From the NCBI GenBank assembly GCA_964397625.1, contig CAYNJT010000003.1, forward strand, positions 1-64,000: 64,000 nt of DNA. The letters are read 5' to 3'. Under the pieces are notes generated by a model, which was not told where the DNA came from, did not search any database, and saw nothing but the letters and a program-made list of their open reading frames with translations. Position 1 is the first letter of the stretch, and every line of letters starts with the position of its first letter. This DNA is from Leptolinea sp964397625. Its GTDB lineage: Bacteria; Chloroflexota; Anaerolineae; Anaerolineales; Anaerolineaceae. Both the position numbers and the translations under genes were made by a program. Below are positions 52,467 through 61,057 of this stretch, one piece after another.

Positions 52467-53375
52467 ATGGGATACATTAACACAATCATGATCCTGGGCG
52501 GCATCAGCGTGATCGCGGCGTTGGGTGTGGCCATTTTAACCGGATACACCGGGTTATTTTCCATCGGGCATGCCGCGTTTATGGCGCTGGGTGGTTACGC
52601 GGCAGCGTATGTCTACATGAACCTTCATGTCCCCTATGGGATTTCAATATTGTTCGGAGGCGTTTTTGCCGGACTTTGCAGCTTAATCATTGGCTTTCCC
52701 ACCTTCCGCAGCAAACTGACCGGCGATTACTTTGCCATTGCCACATTTGGTTTTGCCGAGGCCATCCGTTTGTTGTTGAACAACACATACACATCGCTGG
52801 GCGGCGCTTTTGGTTTTACCGGAATCCCCCAGTTGACCACCCTGCCAGTGGTATTAATATCCGTCGTACTGGCAGTTTATTTCGCGCACAGCTTTGTGAC
52901 CTCGCAGTTCGGCAAGAATTGCATTGCTGTCAAGCAGGATGAAGTGGCTGCCCAGATGATGGGGGTCAATCTGCTGCAAACCAAATTGATCGCCCTGTTC
53001 ATCAGCGCGTTCTTTGCCGGAGTGGCGGGCGGTCTGTTCGGGTTCTACATGGCGTACCTGGTTCCCTCCATGTTCACCGCCACGCGCTCGTATGACCTGC
53101 TGGCGGCTGTGGTCTTTGGAGGGATGCAATCCCTTATCGGTCCGGCAATTGCCGCTTTCGTGTTGGTAGCCGTTCCAGAGTTGCTGCGCTTCTTCACCGA
53201 ATGGCGTCTGATCATCTATGGTCTGCTGTTCGTGATCATCATGATCTTCAAGCCGCAGGGACTGCTGGGGTATACCGAAATGAATTTCACGGCAACCTGG
53301 TATTTTATAAAAAAGACGGTTACAGGCTTGTTTAAGAAAAAAACAAAATCAGGCGTGGAGGATGCGAATGAGTGA
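52467..53375 (+). CDS. livM: Branched-chain-type ABC transporter permease
   Basis: 302 residues, LivM family. Typical features are LTGYTGLFSIGHAAFMALGGYAAAY, the cytoplasmic loop FGKNCIAVKQDEVAAQMMGVN, and AGGLFGFYMAYLVPSMFT. It is the second channel subunit. AAGGAGC precedes the ATG. It overlaps livG by eight bases. Confidence 0.92.
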   Translation: MGYINTIMILGGISVIAALGVAILTGYTGLFSIGHAAFMALGGYAAAYVYMNLHVPYGISILFGGVFAGLCSLIIGFPTFRSKLTGDYFAIATFGFAEAIRLLLNNTYTSLGGAFGFTGIPQLTTLPVVLISVVLAVYFAHSFVTSQFGKNCIAVKQDEVAAQMMGVNLLQTKLIALFISAFFAGVAGGLFGFYMAYLVPSMFTATRSYDLLAAVVFGGMQSLIGPAIAAFVLVAVPELLRFFTEWRLIIYGLLFVIIMIFKPQGLLGYTEMNFTATWYFIKKTVTGLFKKKTKSGVEDANE

Positions 53376-54174
53376 GACTGTCCTCCACCTGGATAACGTT
53401 TCAGTTTCTTTCGGCGGTGTGAAAGCCGTAAAAAACCTGAATCTTGAATTGAAAAAGGAAGAATTGATTGGTCTTATCGGGCCAAACGGCGCCGGTAAGA
53501 CCACCATTTTCAACCTTATAACCGGTTCTGTCAGGCCGACAGAGGGTATCATCCGGTTCAAAGGCAAGGATATTGTCGGGAAATCATCCGATCAGCTCTG
53601 CCACCTGGGGATAAGCCGCACGTTCCAGAACATCCGCCTGTTTCCGCAGATGTCAGTGTTTGAGAATGTGGCGCTTGGGCTGCATAGCAATCCCCATTAC
53701 ACAATATTTGAGGCTTTCGTGCGCACCCCGCGTGCCACGAAGATGGAAAAACTGGTTGAAAAACAGGTGGCTGAATTGCTTGAACTTGTAGGCCTGCAGG
53801 ACTTTGGCAGCCAGGCAGCCGGTATACTGCCTTACGGCCTTCAGCGCCGCCTTGAACTGGCGCGCGCTATGGCCACGTCCCCCGAGTTGCTGCTGCTTGA
53901 TGAGCCAGCCGCGGGGATGAACGAAGACGAATGCGCCGAATTGATCAAGATGATCCGCCATATCCATGAACTGAAGAGATACAGCATCATTCTGATCGAA
54001 CACCACATGAATGTGGTGATGGACTTATGCCGCAATTCGCGCATCCTGGTGCTGAATCTGGGAGAGACTCTGGCTGTCGGCAGTCCAGCTGAAATTCAAA
54101 ACAATCCGCAGGTTATCGCGGCGTATCTAGGTGAAAGAAGAGAGCGTAATGGTAGAAAACGTTCCGTTTCTTGA
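53368..54174 (+). CDS. livG: Branched-chain-type ABC transporter ATPase
   Basis: About 268 residues. Walker A GPNGAGKTT, Walker B LLLLDEPAAGMN and the Leu-rich signature region LPYGLQRRLELARAMA, in which the usual LSYGQQ is LPYGLQ. H-loop LIEHHMNVV. It powers transport with LivF. ATG at 53368 preferred (GTGGAGG upstream); ATG 53362 is possible. Confidence 0.92.
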   Translation: MSETVLHLDNVSVSFGGVKAVKNLNLELKKEELIGLIGPNGAGKTTIFNLITGSVRPTEGIIRFKGKDIVGKSSDQLCHLGISRTFQNIRLFPQMSVFENVALGLHSNPHYTIFEAFVRTPRATKMEKLVEKQVAELLELVGLQDFGSQAAGILPYGLQRRLELARAMATSPELLLLDEPAAGMNEDECAELIKMIRHIHELKRYSIILIEHHMNVVMDLCRNSRILVLNLGETLAVGSPAEIQNNPQVIAAYLGERRERNGRKRSVS

Positions 54175-54883
54175 CGTATCAAATCTGAATGTTCACTACG
54201 GTGGTATTCATGCCCTGCGAGACATCAATCTGCAGATCGCCCGTGGAGAGATCGCCTCGGTTATCGGGGCCAATGGCGCGGGAAAGTCAACATTGTTGAA
54301 AACGATCAGCAGTGTGAAGGCGTATACCTCTGGGAGTATTAAGTTTAAAGGGAAAGACCTTCCAAAAGAATCATTCCAGGTGGTCAAAGAAGGGGTTACC
54401 CTGGTGCCTGAAGGCCGCCGGATTTTTGGTCCGCTCTCGGTGAAAGAAAATCTTCTACTGGGGGCATATTCGAAAAAAGAGAGTCCCGAGATCACGCGGC
54501 GCATGGACGAGGTTTTCAGCCTGTTCCCGGTTCTGCATGAACGCGTCCGCCAGCCGGGGGGGACCCTTTCAGGCGGCGAACAGCAGATGCTTGCCATTGG
54601 CCGCGCGTTGATGTCAGAACCGCAGTTATTGCTGCTCGATGAACCGTCGCTGGGACTTGCCCCGAAGATCATCGATCTGGTTCTGGACACCATTGTAAAA
54701 TTGAACGAAGACACCGGATTGACCATCCTACTGGTCGAACAAAATGCTTCGCTTGCATTGGAAATCAGCGATCACGCCTTCGTTTTGGAGACTGGCGAGA
54801 TTAAGATACATGGGAAGGGAATTGACCTGCTGGATGATCCGAGGGTGAAAGAAAGTTATCTCGGATTATCCAGCTCAACATAG
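54149..54883 (+). CDS. livF: Branched-chain-type ABC transporter ATPase
   Basis: About 244 residues. Walker A GANGAGKST, signature LSGGEQQMLAIGRAL, Walker B LLLLDEPSLGLAP, and switch LLVEQNAS. These are standard LivF features. It overlaps livG by 26 bases; a GTG at 54131 in the same frame is a less likely start. The amidohydrolase gene follows 17 bases later. Confidence 0.92.
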   Translation: MVENVPFLDVSNLNVHYGGIHALRDINLQIARGEIASVIGANGAGKSTLLKTISSVKAYTSGSIKFKGKDLPKESFQVVKEGVTLVPEGRRIFGPLSVKENLLLGAYSKKESPEITRRMDEVFSLFPVLHERVRQPGGTLSGGEQQMLAIGRALMSEPQLLLLDEPSLGLAPKIIDLVLDTIVKLNEDTGLTILLVEQNASLALEISDHAFVLETGEIKIHGKGIDLLDDPRVKESYLGLSSST

Positions 54884-54900
54884 ACATATAAGAGGAAAGT

Positions 54901-56502
54901 ATGACAACCAAAAACAACCTGGTTTTGCTTAATGGTGTTTTTCACACACTCGACGAGAAGCAACCCGTCGTTTCTGCCGTCGCTGTTCGAGGTGGACGGT
55001 TTGTGTATCTCGGCGATAATGGCGGCGCGCGGGCGGTCTTCGGGAAAGAGCCGGTTGAAGTCATAGACCTTAAAGGCGCTACTGTTCTCCCAGGGCTGAC
55101 CGATGCCCATATGCACTTTGAATATTATGCCTTGATGCTGCAGAACATCAATGCTGAATTGCCCACACCGGAAGATGTGATCGGTGAGGTGGCGAAGAAG
55201 GCGCAATCCCTACCCGCGGGCAAATGGATAACCGGTTTTGGTTGGAACCATAATGTGTGGGGAGGGAATTTCCCTACGGCTGAAATGCTTGACCGGGTCG
55301 CCCCACACCACCCGGTATCACTGCAGGCAAAAAGCGGACATGCCATCTGGGTGAACAACGCGGCTCTGCGGGCGGTCGGAATCAATGATCAAACGCAGGA
55401 TCCCCCCGGCGGCCAAATTGTGCGCGACAGCACGGGTAAAGCAACCGGCATCATTCTGGAAGAAGCCATGTGGATGGTGGAGCATAAAATTCCAGCCCCC
55501 ACGACAGACGAACTGGCAGCCGCGGTTGAATTTGCCATGCAAGCCGCCAATAAACTCGGATTAACCGGTGTTCATGACTTGGACCAACCTTCGGTCTTCA
55601 AAGCGTTTCAGAAATTGAAGCAGGCAGGCAAACTCACTCTACGGATCAATAAGGGTATCCCCCTTGCCTACCTTGACGCTGTCATTTCTGCCGGCCTGTA
55701 TTCCGGTTTCGGAGATGACATGCTGCATCTGGGACCGGTAAAAATGTTCGCGGATGGCGCACTTGGCCCCAAAACAGCCTGGATGCTGGCAGGGTATGAT
55801 TCCGCGCCAAATGACACCGGCATTTCCACAACAGATGTTGAAGTACTTTGCGAGAGTACTTTAAAAGCCAATTCCAACGGCCTGGCTGTGGCCATTCACG
55901 CCATTGGCGACCGGGCCAACCGCGAAGTGTTAAATATTTACGCCGAAGCCAAAAAACAATTGCCGGATTGCGGCCTGCGCAACCGGATTGAGCATGTTCA
56001 GCTCCTCGCGCCGGAAGATGCCGGCCGATTAGCAGAACTGGGCGTGATCGCCTCCATGCAGCCCATACATGCCACGTCTGACATGTACATCGCGGACAAA
56101 CACTGGGGCAGCCGGTTGGACGGGGCTTACGCCTGGAAAACGCAATTAGAAAAAGGCGCCGTACTGGCACTTGGGTCTGATTGCCCGGTGGAGACGATTG
56201 ATCCGCTGGCAGGAATACACGCAGCCGTTACCCGTCGCCGGGCTGACAGCACCCCCGGCCCGGAAGGCTGGCGACCAGACCAACGACTGACGGTGGATGA
56301 AGCCGTCAGAGGGTACACCACAGGCCCGGCTTACGCGGTAGGAATGGAAGACCGTTTGGGCAAACTGGCTGATGGTTACCTCGCCGATATGACCATCCTT
56401 GATAAAGACATCTACTCCATTGATCCAATGGAAATACTCTCCGTCCAAGTACTTGGGACGGTGGTAGATGGGCGATTTGTCTGGCGTAGCAACACCCTCT
56501 AA
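54901..56502 (+). CDS. YtcJ-like amidohydrolase
   Basis: 533 residues, amidohydrolase superfamily, YtcJ/N-substituted formamide deformylase branch. Metal ligands: His70 and His72 (TDAHMHFEYY), the Lys segment MFADGALGPKTAW, His in AIHAIGDRANREV, His in RIEHVQLL and Asp in ALGSDCPVE. It should hydrolyse an amide or similar bond in the cytoplasm. AAGAGGAAAGT precedes the ATG. Being the last gene of a Liv-type importer operon, it probably acts on the imported compound, for instance an acylated or cyclic amino-acid derivative. That pairing is inference. Confidence 0.88.
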   Translation: MTTKNNLVLLNGVFHTLDEKQPVVSAVAVRGGRFVYLGDNGGARAVFGKEPVEVIDLKGATVLPGLTDAHMHFEYYALMLQNINAELPTPEDVIGEVAKKAQSLPAGKWITGFGWNHNVWGGNFPTAEMLDRVAPHHPVSLQAKSGHAIWVNNAALRAVGINDQTQDPPGGQIVRDSTGKATGIILEEAMWMVEHKIPAPTTDELAAAVEFAMQAANKLGLTGVHDLDQPSVFKAFQKLKQAGKLTLRINKGIPLAYLDAVISAGLYSGFGDDMLHLGPVKMFADGALGPKTAWMLAGYDSAPNDTGISTTDVEVLCESTLKANSNGLAVAIHAIGDRANREVLNIYAEAKKQLPDCGLRNRIEHVQLLAPEDAGRLAELGVIASMQPIHATSDMYIADKHWGSRLDGAYAWKTQLEKGAVLALGSDCPVETIDPLAGIHAAVTRRRADSTPGPEGWRPDQRLTVDEAVRGYTTGPAYAVGMEDRLGKLADGYLADMTILDKDIYSIDPMEILSVQVLGTVVDGRFVWRSNTL

Positions 56503-56511
56503 TTGATTTGA

Positions 56512-56551
56512 AAGAAGACCGGTCATGAAATCTTTCATGACCGGTCTTCTT
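56512..56551. terminator. Strong bidirectional terminator
   Basis: AAGAAGACCGGTCATGAAA (56512-56530) and its exact inverse (56533-56551) form a 19-bp stem with a two-base loop, ending in CTTCTT. It lies between convergent genes. Confidence 0.9.
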
Positions 56552-56565
56552 AAAATGAGTAATGA

Positions 56566-58650
56566 CTACGCTAACTTGAACCGGTTAACCACATCTTTAA
56601 GATTATTGGCCATCTCAGCCAGTGATTGAGCGGAGGCGGTCACTTCCTCCACCTGGGCGCTCATTTCTTCTGTGGAAGCGGAGACTTCCTCGATGGCCGC
56701 GCTGTTTTCCTCGCTTACACTGGCGATGCTTTCGATTGCCTGGGTTACCTCGCTGGAATTGGCAGCCATTTCCTCGGTTGCAGCGGTATTTTCTTCTACA
56801 ACCGCTGAAACGGAATCGACGGAAGAGACCAGTTCCCCGGCAGATTCACTCATCTTTTTTGCCGCTTCACCGGCCAACTCAGCCTGTTTGGTCACTTCTT
56901 GGGCGGCATTTAAAATTTCCGAGAGGGCAGTTCCTGCTTTGTTGGCGCTAACCACTCCAATCTCAACTTCTTTTGAACCTTCTTCCATGGCCTTTACGGC
57001 TTCTGCCACTGTGCTTTGAATTCCAATGATCAATGCCGCGATTTCTTTGGTAGCCGAACTGGAGCGTTCTGCCAATTTTCGGACCTCATCCGCCACAACG
57101 GCAAATCCCTTGCCATGTTCACCGGCACGGGCAGCCTCAATGGCAGCATTCAATGCCAGAAGATTGGTCTGTGAGGCAATATCTTCAATGGTTTCTACAA
57201 TGGCGCCAATCTCACCGGACCGCTGACCCATCTCCTGTACCTTTTCCGCAGAAGCGCCAACTTTTGTCTTGATACTCTGCATTCCACTCAACGTTTCTTC
57301 AACGGTGGCAACACCGCCACGGGCTGCTTCAGTCGCGATAGACGCGTCACGGATGACTGCTTCCGCGTTGCCGGTCACCTGTTGAATGGCGGTATTAATC
57401 TGGGCTGTAACCTCGGCTGCTCGCGAGATGGCCTGACTTTGTTCCTGGGCGCCTTTGGCCACTCCTTCAATAGCTTTAGACATTTGTTCAATGGAAGATG
57501 CTGTTTTTGTGATTGATGATGACTGATCGGATGTGCCTCTGGCTACCTGCTGAATGGTGGTAGAGATCTGATTGGTCGCCTGACCGGCCTGGCCGGCGGC
57601 GTTGGCTAGCTGACTGGAGGCAGCCGCCAGATTAACGGCATTCTCGTTAATATCCGAAACAGCCGCCCGAAGACCGTTAATCATGGTAACAAACGCATTA
57701 CCCAATTCATCTTTTTCTGATTTTGGTTGAACATTAACAGTTAAGTCATTGGTGGCAATTGTCTTGGCAGCGTCTCCCATACCCTGTAGATACAAGGTTA
57801 GCTCATGAAGAGACTTACTAATATCTCCAATTTCATCCCTCCGTTTTCGCAAGGCCTCACGAGCTTTCACCTCGATGGCATGCAACAAGACCGAATCGGT
57901 TGTTTTGGAATGGGTTGAACTCTCCGTAACATCGTTCGAGTCGCGCAATAGATCTCCCTGGGCAATCTTCTGAAGGGCCTTTGTCGTTGAAACCAGTGGG
58001 ATGGCAATATTGCGTGTAATAGCAATTCCCAGAAATATTGCCAGAATAATACTGGCAAGCGAGATACCTACCAGAAAGATGGTTGAAGATGAGAATATTC
58101 TATCGCTGGCTGCTTTATCTTCAGCGGCCAATTTAGTGGTTAAATCCACAATTTTGGCCATGGAAGCCGCAACGGCTTTTCGGGAATTGGACGTATCACC
58201 GCCATCAGAAATACTGGTCATGGCAGCAGTCTCGTTGCCGCTATTGATATAGGCAACGACAGCCTCCAGAGCTTTGTAATACGCGTTAAGTGTTGTGTCA
58301 AACTCGTTTAATGCAGCGAGCTGCTCCTCATTCAAGGGAGATCCCCGAAATTTCTCCATATTCTCGGTAACCAGTTTTTTCTCATCCTGGATGGTCTGCT
58401 CAATAGCCGCACGCTGTTCCGGGATCATCATATATTTGAAAATATCACCACGAATGGTTAACAGGGCGGATTCTGCTCTCATGATCTGTTCGATGGGAAG
58501 GGTGCGATTCTCATAAAGGCTGGTGGCGTTTTTATTAATATTGCTCATGTTCAAGTAATTCAAGATCGCAATGGCGATGATCAATACCACAACCAGCATG
58601 AATCCACCAATCAACTTGGAGCCCGTTCTAATATTGTTTAAAAATTTCAT
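56566..58650 (-). CDS. Methyl-accepting chemotaxis protein with four-helix-bundle sensor
   Basis: 694 residues. N-terminal helix (LIGGFMLVVVLIIAIAIL), a four-helix-bundle ligand domain (about 35-185, rich in SALLTIRGD and QTIQDEKKLV-type helices), second helix (ISLASIILAIFLGIAITRNI), HAMP with an unusually long insert after ALQKIAQGD (TESSTHSKTTDSVL), and the signalling hairpin EDIASQTNLLALNAAIEAARAG. The C-terminal 300 residues closely resemble those of the chemoreceptor at 37236, so the two are diverged paralogues with different sensors. AAAGGATGG precedes the ATG. Confidence 0.94.
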   Translation of the reverse strand: MKFLNNIRTGSKLIGGFMLVVVLIIAIAILNYLNMSNINKNATSLYENRTLPIEQIMRAESALLTIRGDIFKYMMIPEQRAAIEQTIQDEKKLVTENMEKFRGSPLNEEQLAALNEFDTTLNAYYKALEAVVAYINSGNETAAMTSISDGGDTSNSRKAVAASMAKIVDLTTKLAAEDKAASDRIFSSSTIFLVGISLASIILAIFLGIAITRNIAIPLVSTTKALQKIAQGDLLRDSNDVTESSTHSKTTDSVLLHAIEVKAREALRKRRDEIGDISKSLHELTLYLQGMGDAAKTIATNDLTVNVQPKSEKDELGNAFVTMINGLRAAVSDINENAVNLAAASSQLANAAGQAGQATNQISTTIQQVARGTSDQSSSITKTASSIEQMSKAIEGVAKGAQEQSQAISRAAEVTAQINTAIQQVTGNAEAVIRDASIATEAARGGVATVEETLSGMQSIKTKVGASAEKVQEMGQRSGEIGAIVETIEDIASQTNLLALNAAIEAARAGEHGKGFAVVADEVRKLAERSSSATKEIAALIIGIQSTVAEAVKAMEEGSKEVEIGVVSANKAGTALSEILNAAQEVTKQAELAGEAAKKMSESAGELVSSVDSVSAVVEENTAATEEMAANSSEVTQAIESIASVSEENSAAIEEVSASTEEMSAQVEEVTASAQSLAEMANNLKDVVNRFKLA

Positions 58651-58778
58651 AAGACCATCCTTTCATTAACTTCCTGCGGCAGAATAATGATATTGATGTG
58701 GTTGCTGGCCTGAAGCATTTCTGTTATCTGGCCCCGAAGAAACCCATAAGATTCCGAGGTGAACAGCATGACCATTCA

Positions 58779-58898
58779 CCGAGGATTAAACTCCTGCTAA
58801 TCCACAATGATTTTCAGGCCTTTCAACTCATTCGCCATTACCTGTCGAATATTCCAGGTTATAAGAGTAGTACATCACTACAATTCTACAGTCGATAA
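58779..58898 (+). pseudogene. Truncated response-regulator receiver remnant
   Basis: The frame reads PRIKLLLIHNDFQAFQLIR then HYLSNIPGY, which matches the first strand and helix of a receiver domain (LLLIDDD ... LIRHYLS). The acidic pocket is degenerate (HND) and the frame stops about 13 codons later without the phosphorylation segment. It lies in a 550-base gap (58651-59199) that otherwise holds only AT-rich DNA, in which I identified no gene or motif. Confidence 0.5.
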
Positions 58899-59199
58899 GG
58901 ATTAAAGTTGAATAAATCTGCGGTTAATAAAAAAATTAATCCATTGTGGAAAGGTTAATTTTGATGATCCTTATTGGATTTTTCGAAGAGTTGATGTAAA
59001 GTCCAAGAGAAAATTTTCTAAGAGTCGCATATCGTAAAATAAAGTTTTTTTACAACATTTCATCCAGGAATTAAAAAAATCCACAAAACGAAAATCTGAT
59101 AAAATACTCGCAAGTAAAATAATCATTTTTCCCCATCCTTATAACTGCTTATTGGAATAAACAAACCGCTGTCACGCGGCTCTCTTCGCACAGGGAAAA

Positions 59200-59613
59200 A
59201 TGATGGAAAATTCTTTGATAGTCTTTTTTAATCCCCCTTTCTGGGTGGGGATTTTTGAACAAAGTGATGCTGATACGTACCGGGTTGCCCGCCATGTGTT
59301 TGGCGCTGAACCAACAGAGCCTCAGCTGCTCGAATTGGCGCGGCACGGGTTTAAGGATTTGATTTTTACCAATCCTGTTGACCTTGTTTCTGTCGAAAAA
59401 CACGAGGTGGGTTACAAACGCCGCATGCGAGAGATCAGGGCGGCAATGAAGCACCCGGCGGCATCCACTCGTTCACAGCAGATTCTGCAGCAGGAAATGG
59501 AGCGGCAGGCACAGAATCACCGCGATCACCACCGTCAAATCCGACAGCTTTCGGATGATTTGAAATATCAGTCAAGAAAGGCCAAAAAAGCGGAAAAACA
59601 TCGAGGGCACTAG
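59200..59613 (+). CDS. yjdF: YjdF-family protein
   Basis: 137 residues of the YjdF (DUF2992) family. The N-terminal strand-helix LIVFFNPPFWVGIFEQ and RVARHVFGAEPTEPQLLEL are diagnostic. The C-terminal half is strongly basic and helical (KRRMREIRAAMKHP, then QSRKAKKAEKHRGH). In other bacteria yjdF lies downstream of an RNA motif that responds to azaaromatic compounds; I could not verify that structure here. A CCGC/GCGG hairpin and CAGGGAAAA precede ATG 59200, with ATG 59203 also possible. Biochemical role unknown. Confidence 0.88.
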   Translation: MMENSLIVFFNPPFWVGIFEQSDADTYRVARHVFGAEPTEPQLLELARHGFKDLIFTNPVDLVSVEKHEVGYKRRMREIRAAMKHPAASTRSQQILQQEMERQAQNHRDHHRQIRQLSDDLKYQSRKAKKAEKHRGH

Positions 59614-59673
59614 ACACCCATAACTGTCTGCGACCAAATTGTATTTTTTAACCAGGATCGCCGCTTGCGGGAT

Positions 59674-61041
59674 TTAGCTTACAACTGTCTTTGCTTCTTT
59701 TATCTGACTTTCAACCGCTTCACGCGCCGTACCACCATAGACACACCGCCGGTTCACGGAGGCTTCCAGACTGAGGGCGGTGTACAGGTCTTCGGCATAA
59801 GCCGGATGGATTGACTGGTATTCCTCCAATGTCAGATTTGGCAGGCTTTTGCCTTTTTCCTCGGCCATCCTAACGGCTTTTCCCACTGCTTCATGCGCGC
59901 TGCGGAAAGGCACCCCCCGGTTTACCAGGTAATCGGCCAGGTCGGTTGCCAGCACAGCCGGATGGATGGCCTGGCGGCAACGCTCCTCGTTCACTGTCAA
60001 TGTTGAGATAACACCACCCAGAACAGGGAGCAGTATTTCCATTGTATCGGCGGCTTCAAACACAGCTGTTTTGTCTTCCTGCAGGTCTTTATCGTAGGCG
60101 GATGGCAGACCTTTCAACGTGGTCAACAGGCCGGTTAACAGACCGGTGAACACGCCGGCTTTACCGCGGGTCAATTCCAGCATATCCGGGTTCTTCTTCT
60201 GCGGCATCAGGCTGGAGCCGGTGGAATATTCATCCGCCAGGGTGATAAAGCCGTATTCGATGGTTGAATACAGGATGAGAGCTTCCGCCATTTTGCTCAG
60301 GTGCACACCGGTCAACGCGGCCCAGAAAAGGAACTCGGCGGCAAAGTCGCGGTCAGAGACGGCATCCAATGAGTTGGGGGACGGGGCGGTAAACCCAAGG
60401 TCCTTTGCCAGAAGGAAACGGTCGATGGGGAAGGTGGTGCCTGCCAGGGCGGCGCTGCCCAGGGGAAGTATCGCCGCGCGGTTGGACAGCTCCTTGAGCC
60501 GTTCGCGGTCGCGTTGCAGCGCCCAGAAATGGCTGAGCCACCAGTGGCTCAGCAGGATGGGTTGAGCCTGTTGAAAGTGTGTATAACCGGGAAGGATGAC
60601 ATCCAGGTCTGTCTCGGACCGCTCAATGAGCGTTTTTTGCAGATCTGCCAACAACTCATCCAATTGGGATGCGACTTTCTTAAGCCACAGGCGGAAATCT
60701 GTTGCCACCTGGTCGTTGCGGCTGCGGCCGGTATGCAGTTTTCCCCCTACCGGACCGACGATCTCCGTTAACCGGCGCTCGACCGCCGTATGGATATCTT
60801 CGTCATTCTCCAGGAATTGAAAAGTCCCATTGTCCATCTCATCAAGCACGGATTGAAGCCCGTTAACCAGGGTGCCGGCTTCATCCGGCGTGATCACACT
60901 GGCGGCAGCCAGCGCCCGTGCCCAGGCCTGGCTGCCGCGGATATCTTCTGCGTATAGACGCTTATCCACCGGCAGTGAATTATTTAAAATGGATGCCAGG
61001 GAATCAAGCCCGGCGCGAAAACGGCCTGACCAAAGCGTCAT
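59674..61041 (-). CDS. argH: Argininosuccinate lyase
   Basis: 455 residues, fumarase/aspartase superfamily. The signature GSSLMPQKKNPDMLE with its catalytic Ser is intact, as are TGRSRNDQVATDFRLW and GYTHFQQAQP. It splits argininosuccinate into arginine and fumarate. It follows argG by 16 bases, forming an argGH operon for the last two steps of arginine synthesis. Confidence 0.96.
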   Translation of the reverse strand: MTLWSGRFRAGLDSLASILNNSLPVDKRLYAEDIRGSQAWARALAAASVITPDEAGTLVNGLQSVLDEMDNGTFQFLENDEDIHTAVERRLTEIVGPVGGKLHTGRSRNDQVATDFRLWLKKVASQLDELLADLQKTLIERSETDLDVILPGYTHFQQAQPILLSHWWLSHFWALQRDRERLKELSNRAAILPLGSAALAGTTFPIDRFLLAKDLGFTAPSPNSLDAVSDRDFAAEFLFWAALTGVHLSKMAEALILYSTIEYGFITLADEYSTGSSLMPQKKNPDMLELTRGKAGVFTGLLTGLLTTLKGLPSAYDKDLQEDKTAVFEAADTMEILLPVLGGVISTLTVNEERCRQAIHPAVLATDLADYLVNRGVPFRSAHEAVGKAVRMAEEKGKSLPNLTLEEYQSIHPAYAEDLYTALSLEASVNRRCVYGGTAREAVESQIKEAKTVVS

Positions 61042-61057
61042 ACTTTCTCCTTATCCA

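Noticed and set aside
58900..59199. yjdF-type riboswitch
   Set aside because: I could not match the conserved core with confidence; left as a test rather than a call.
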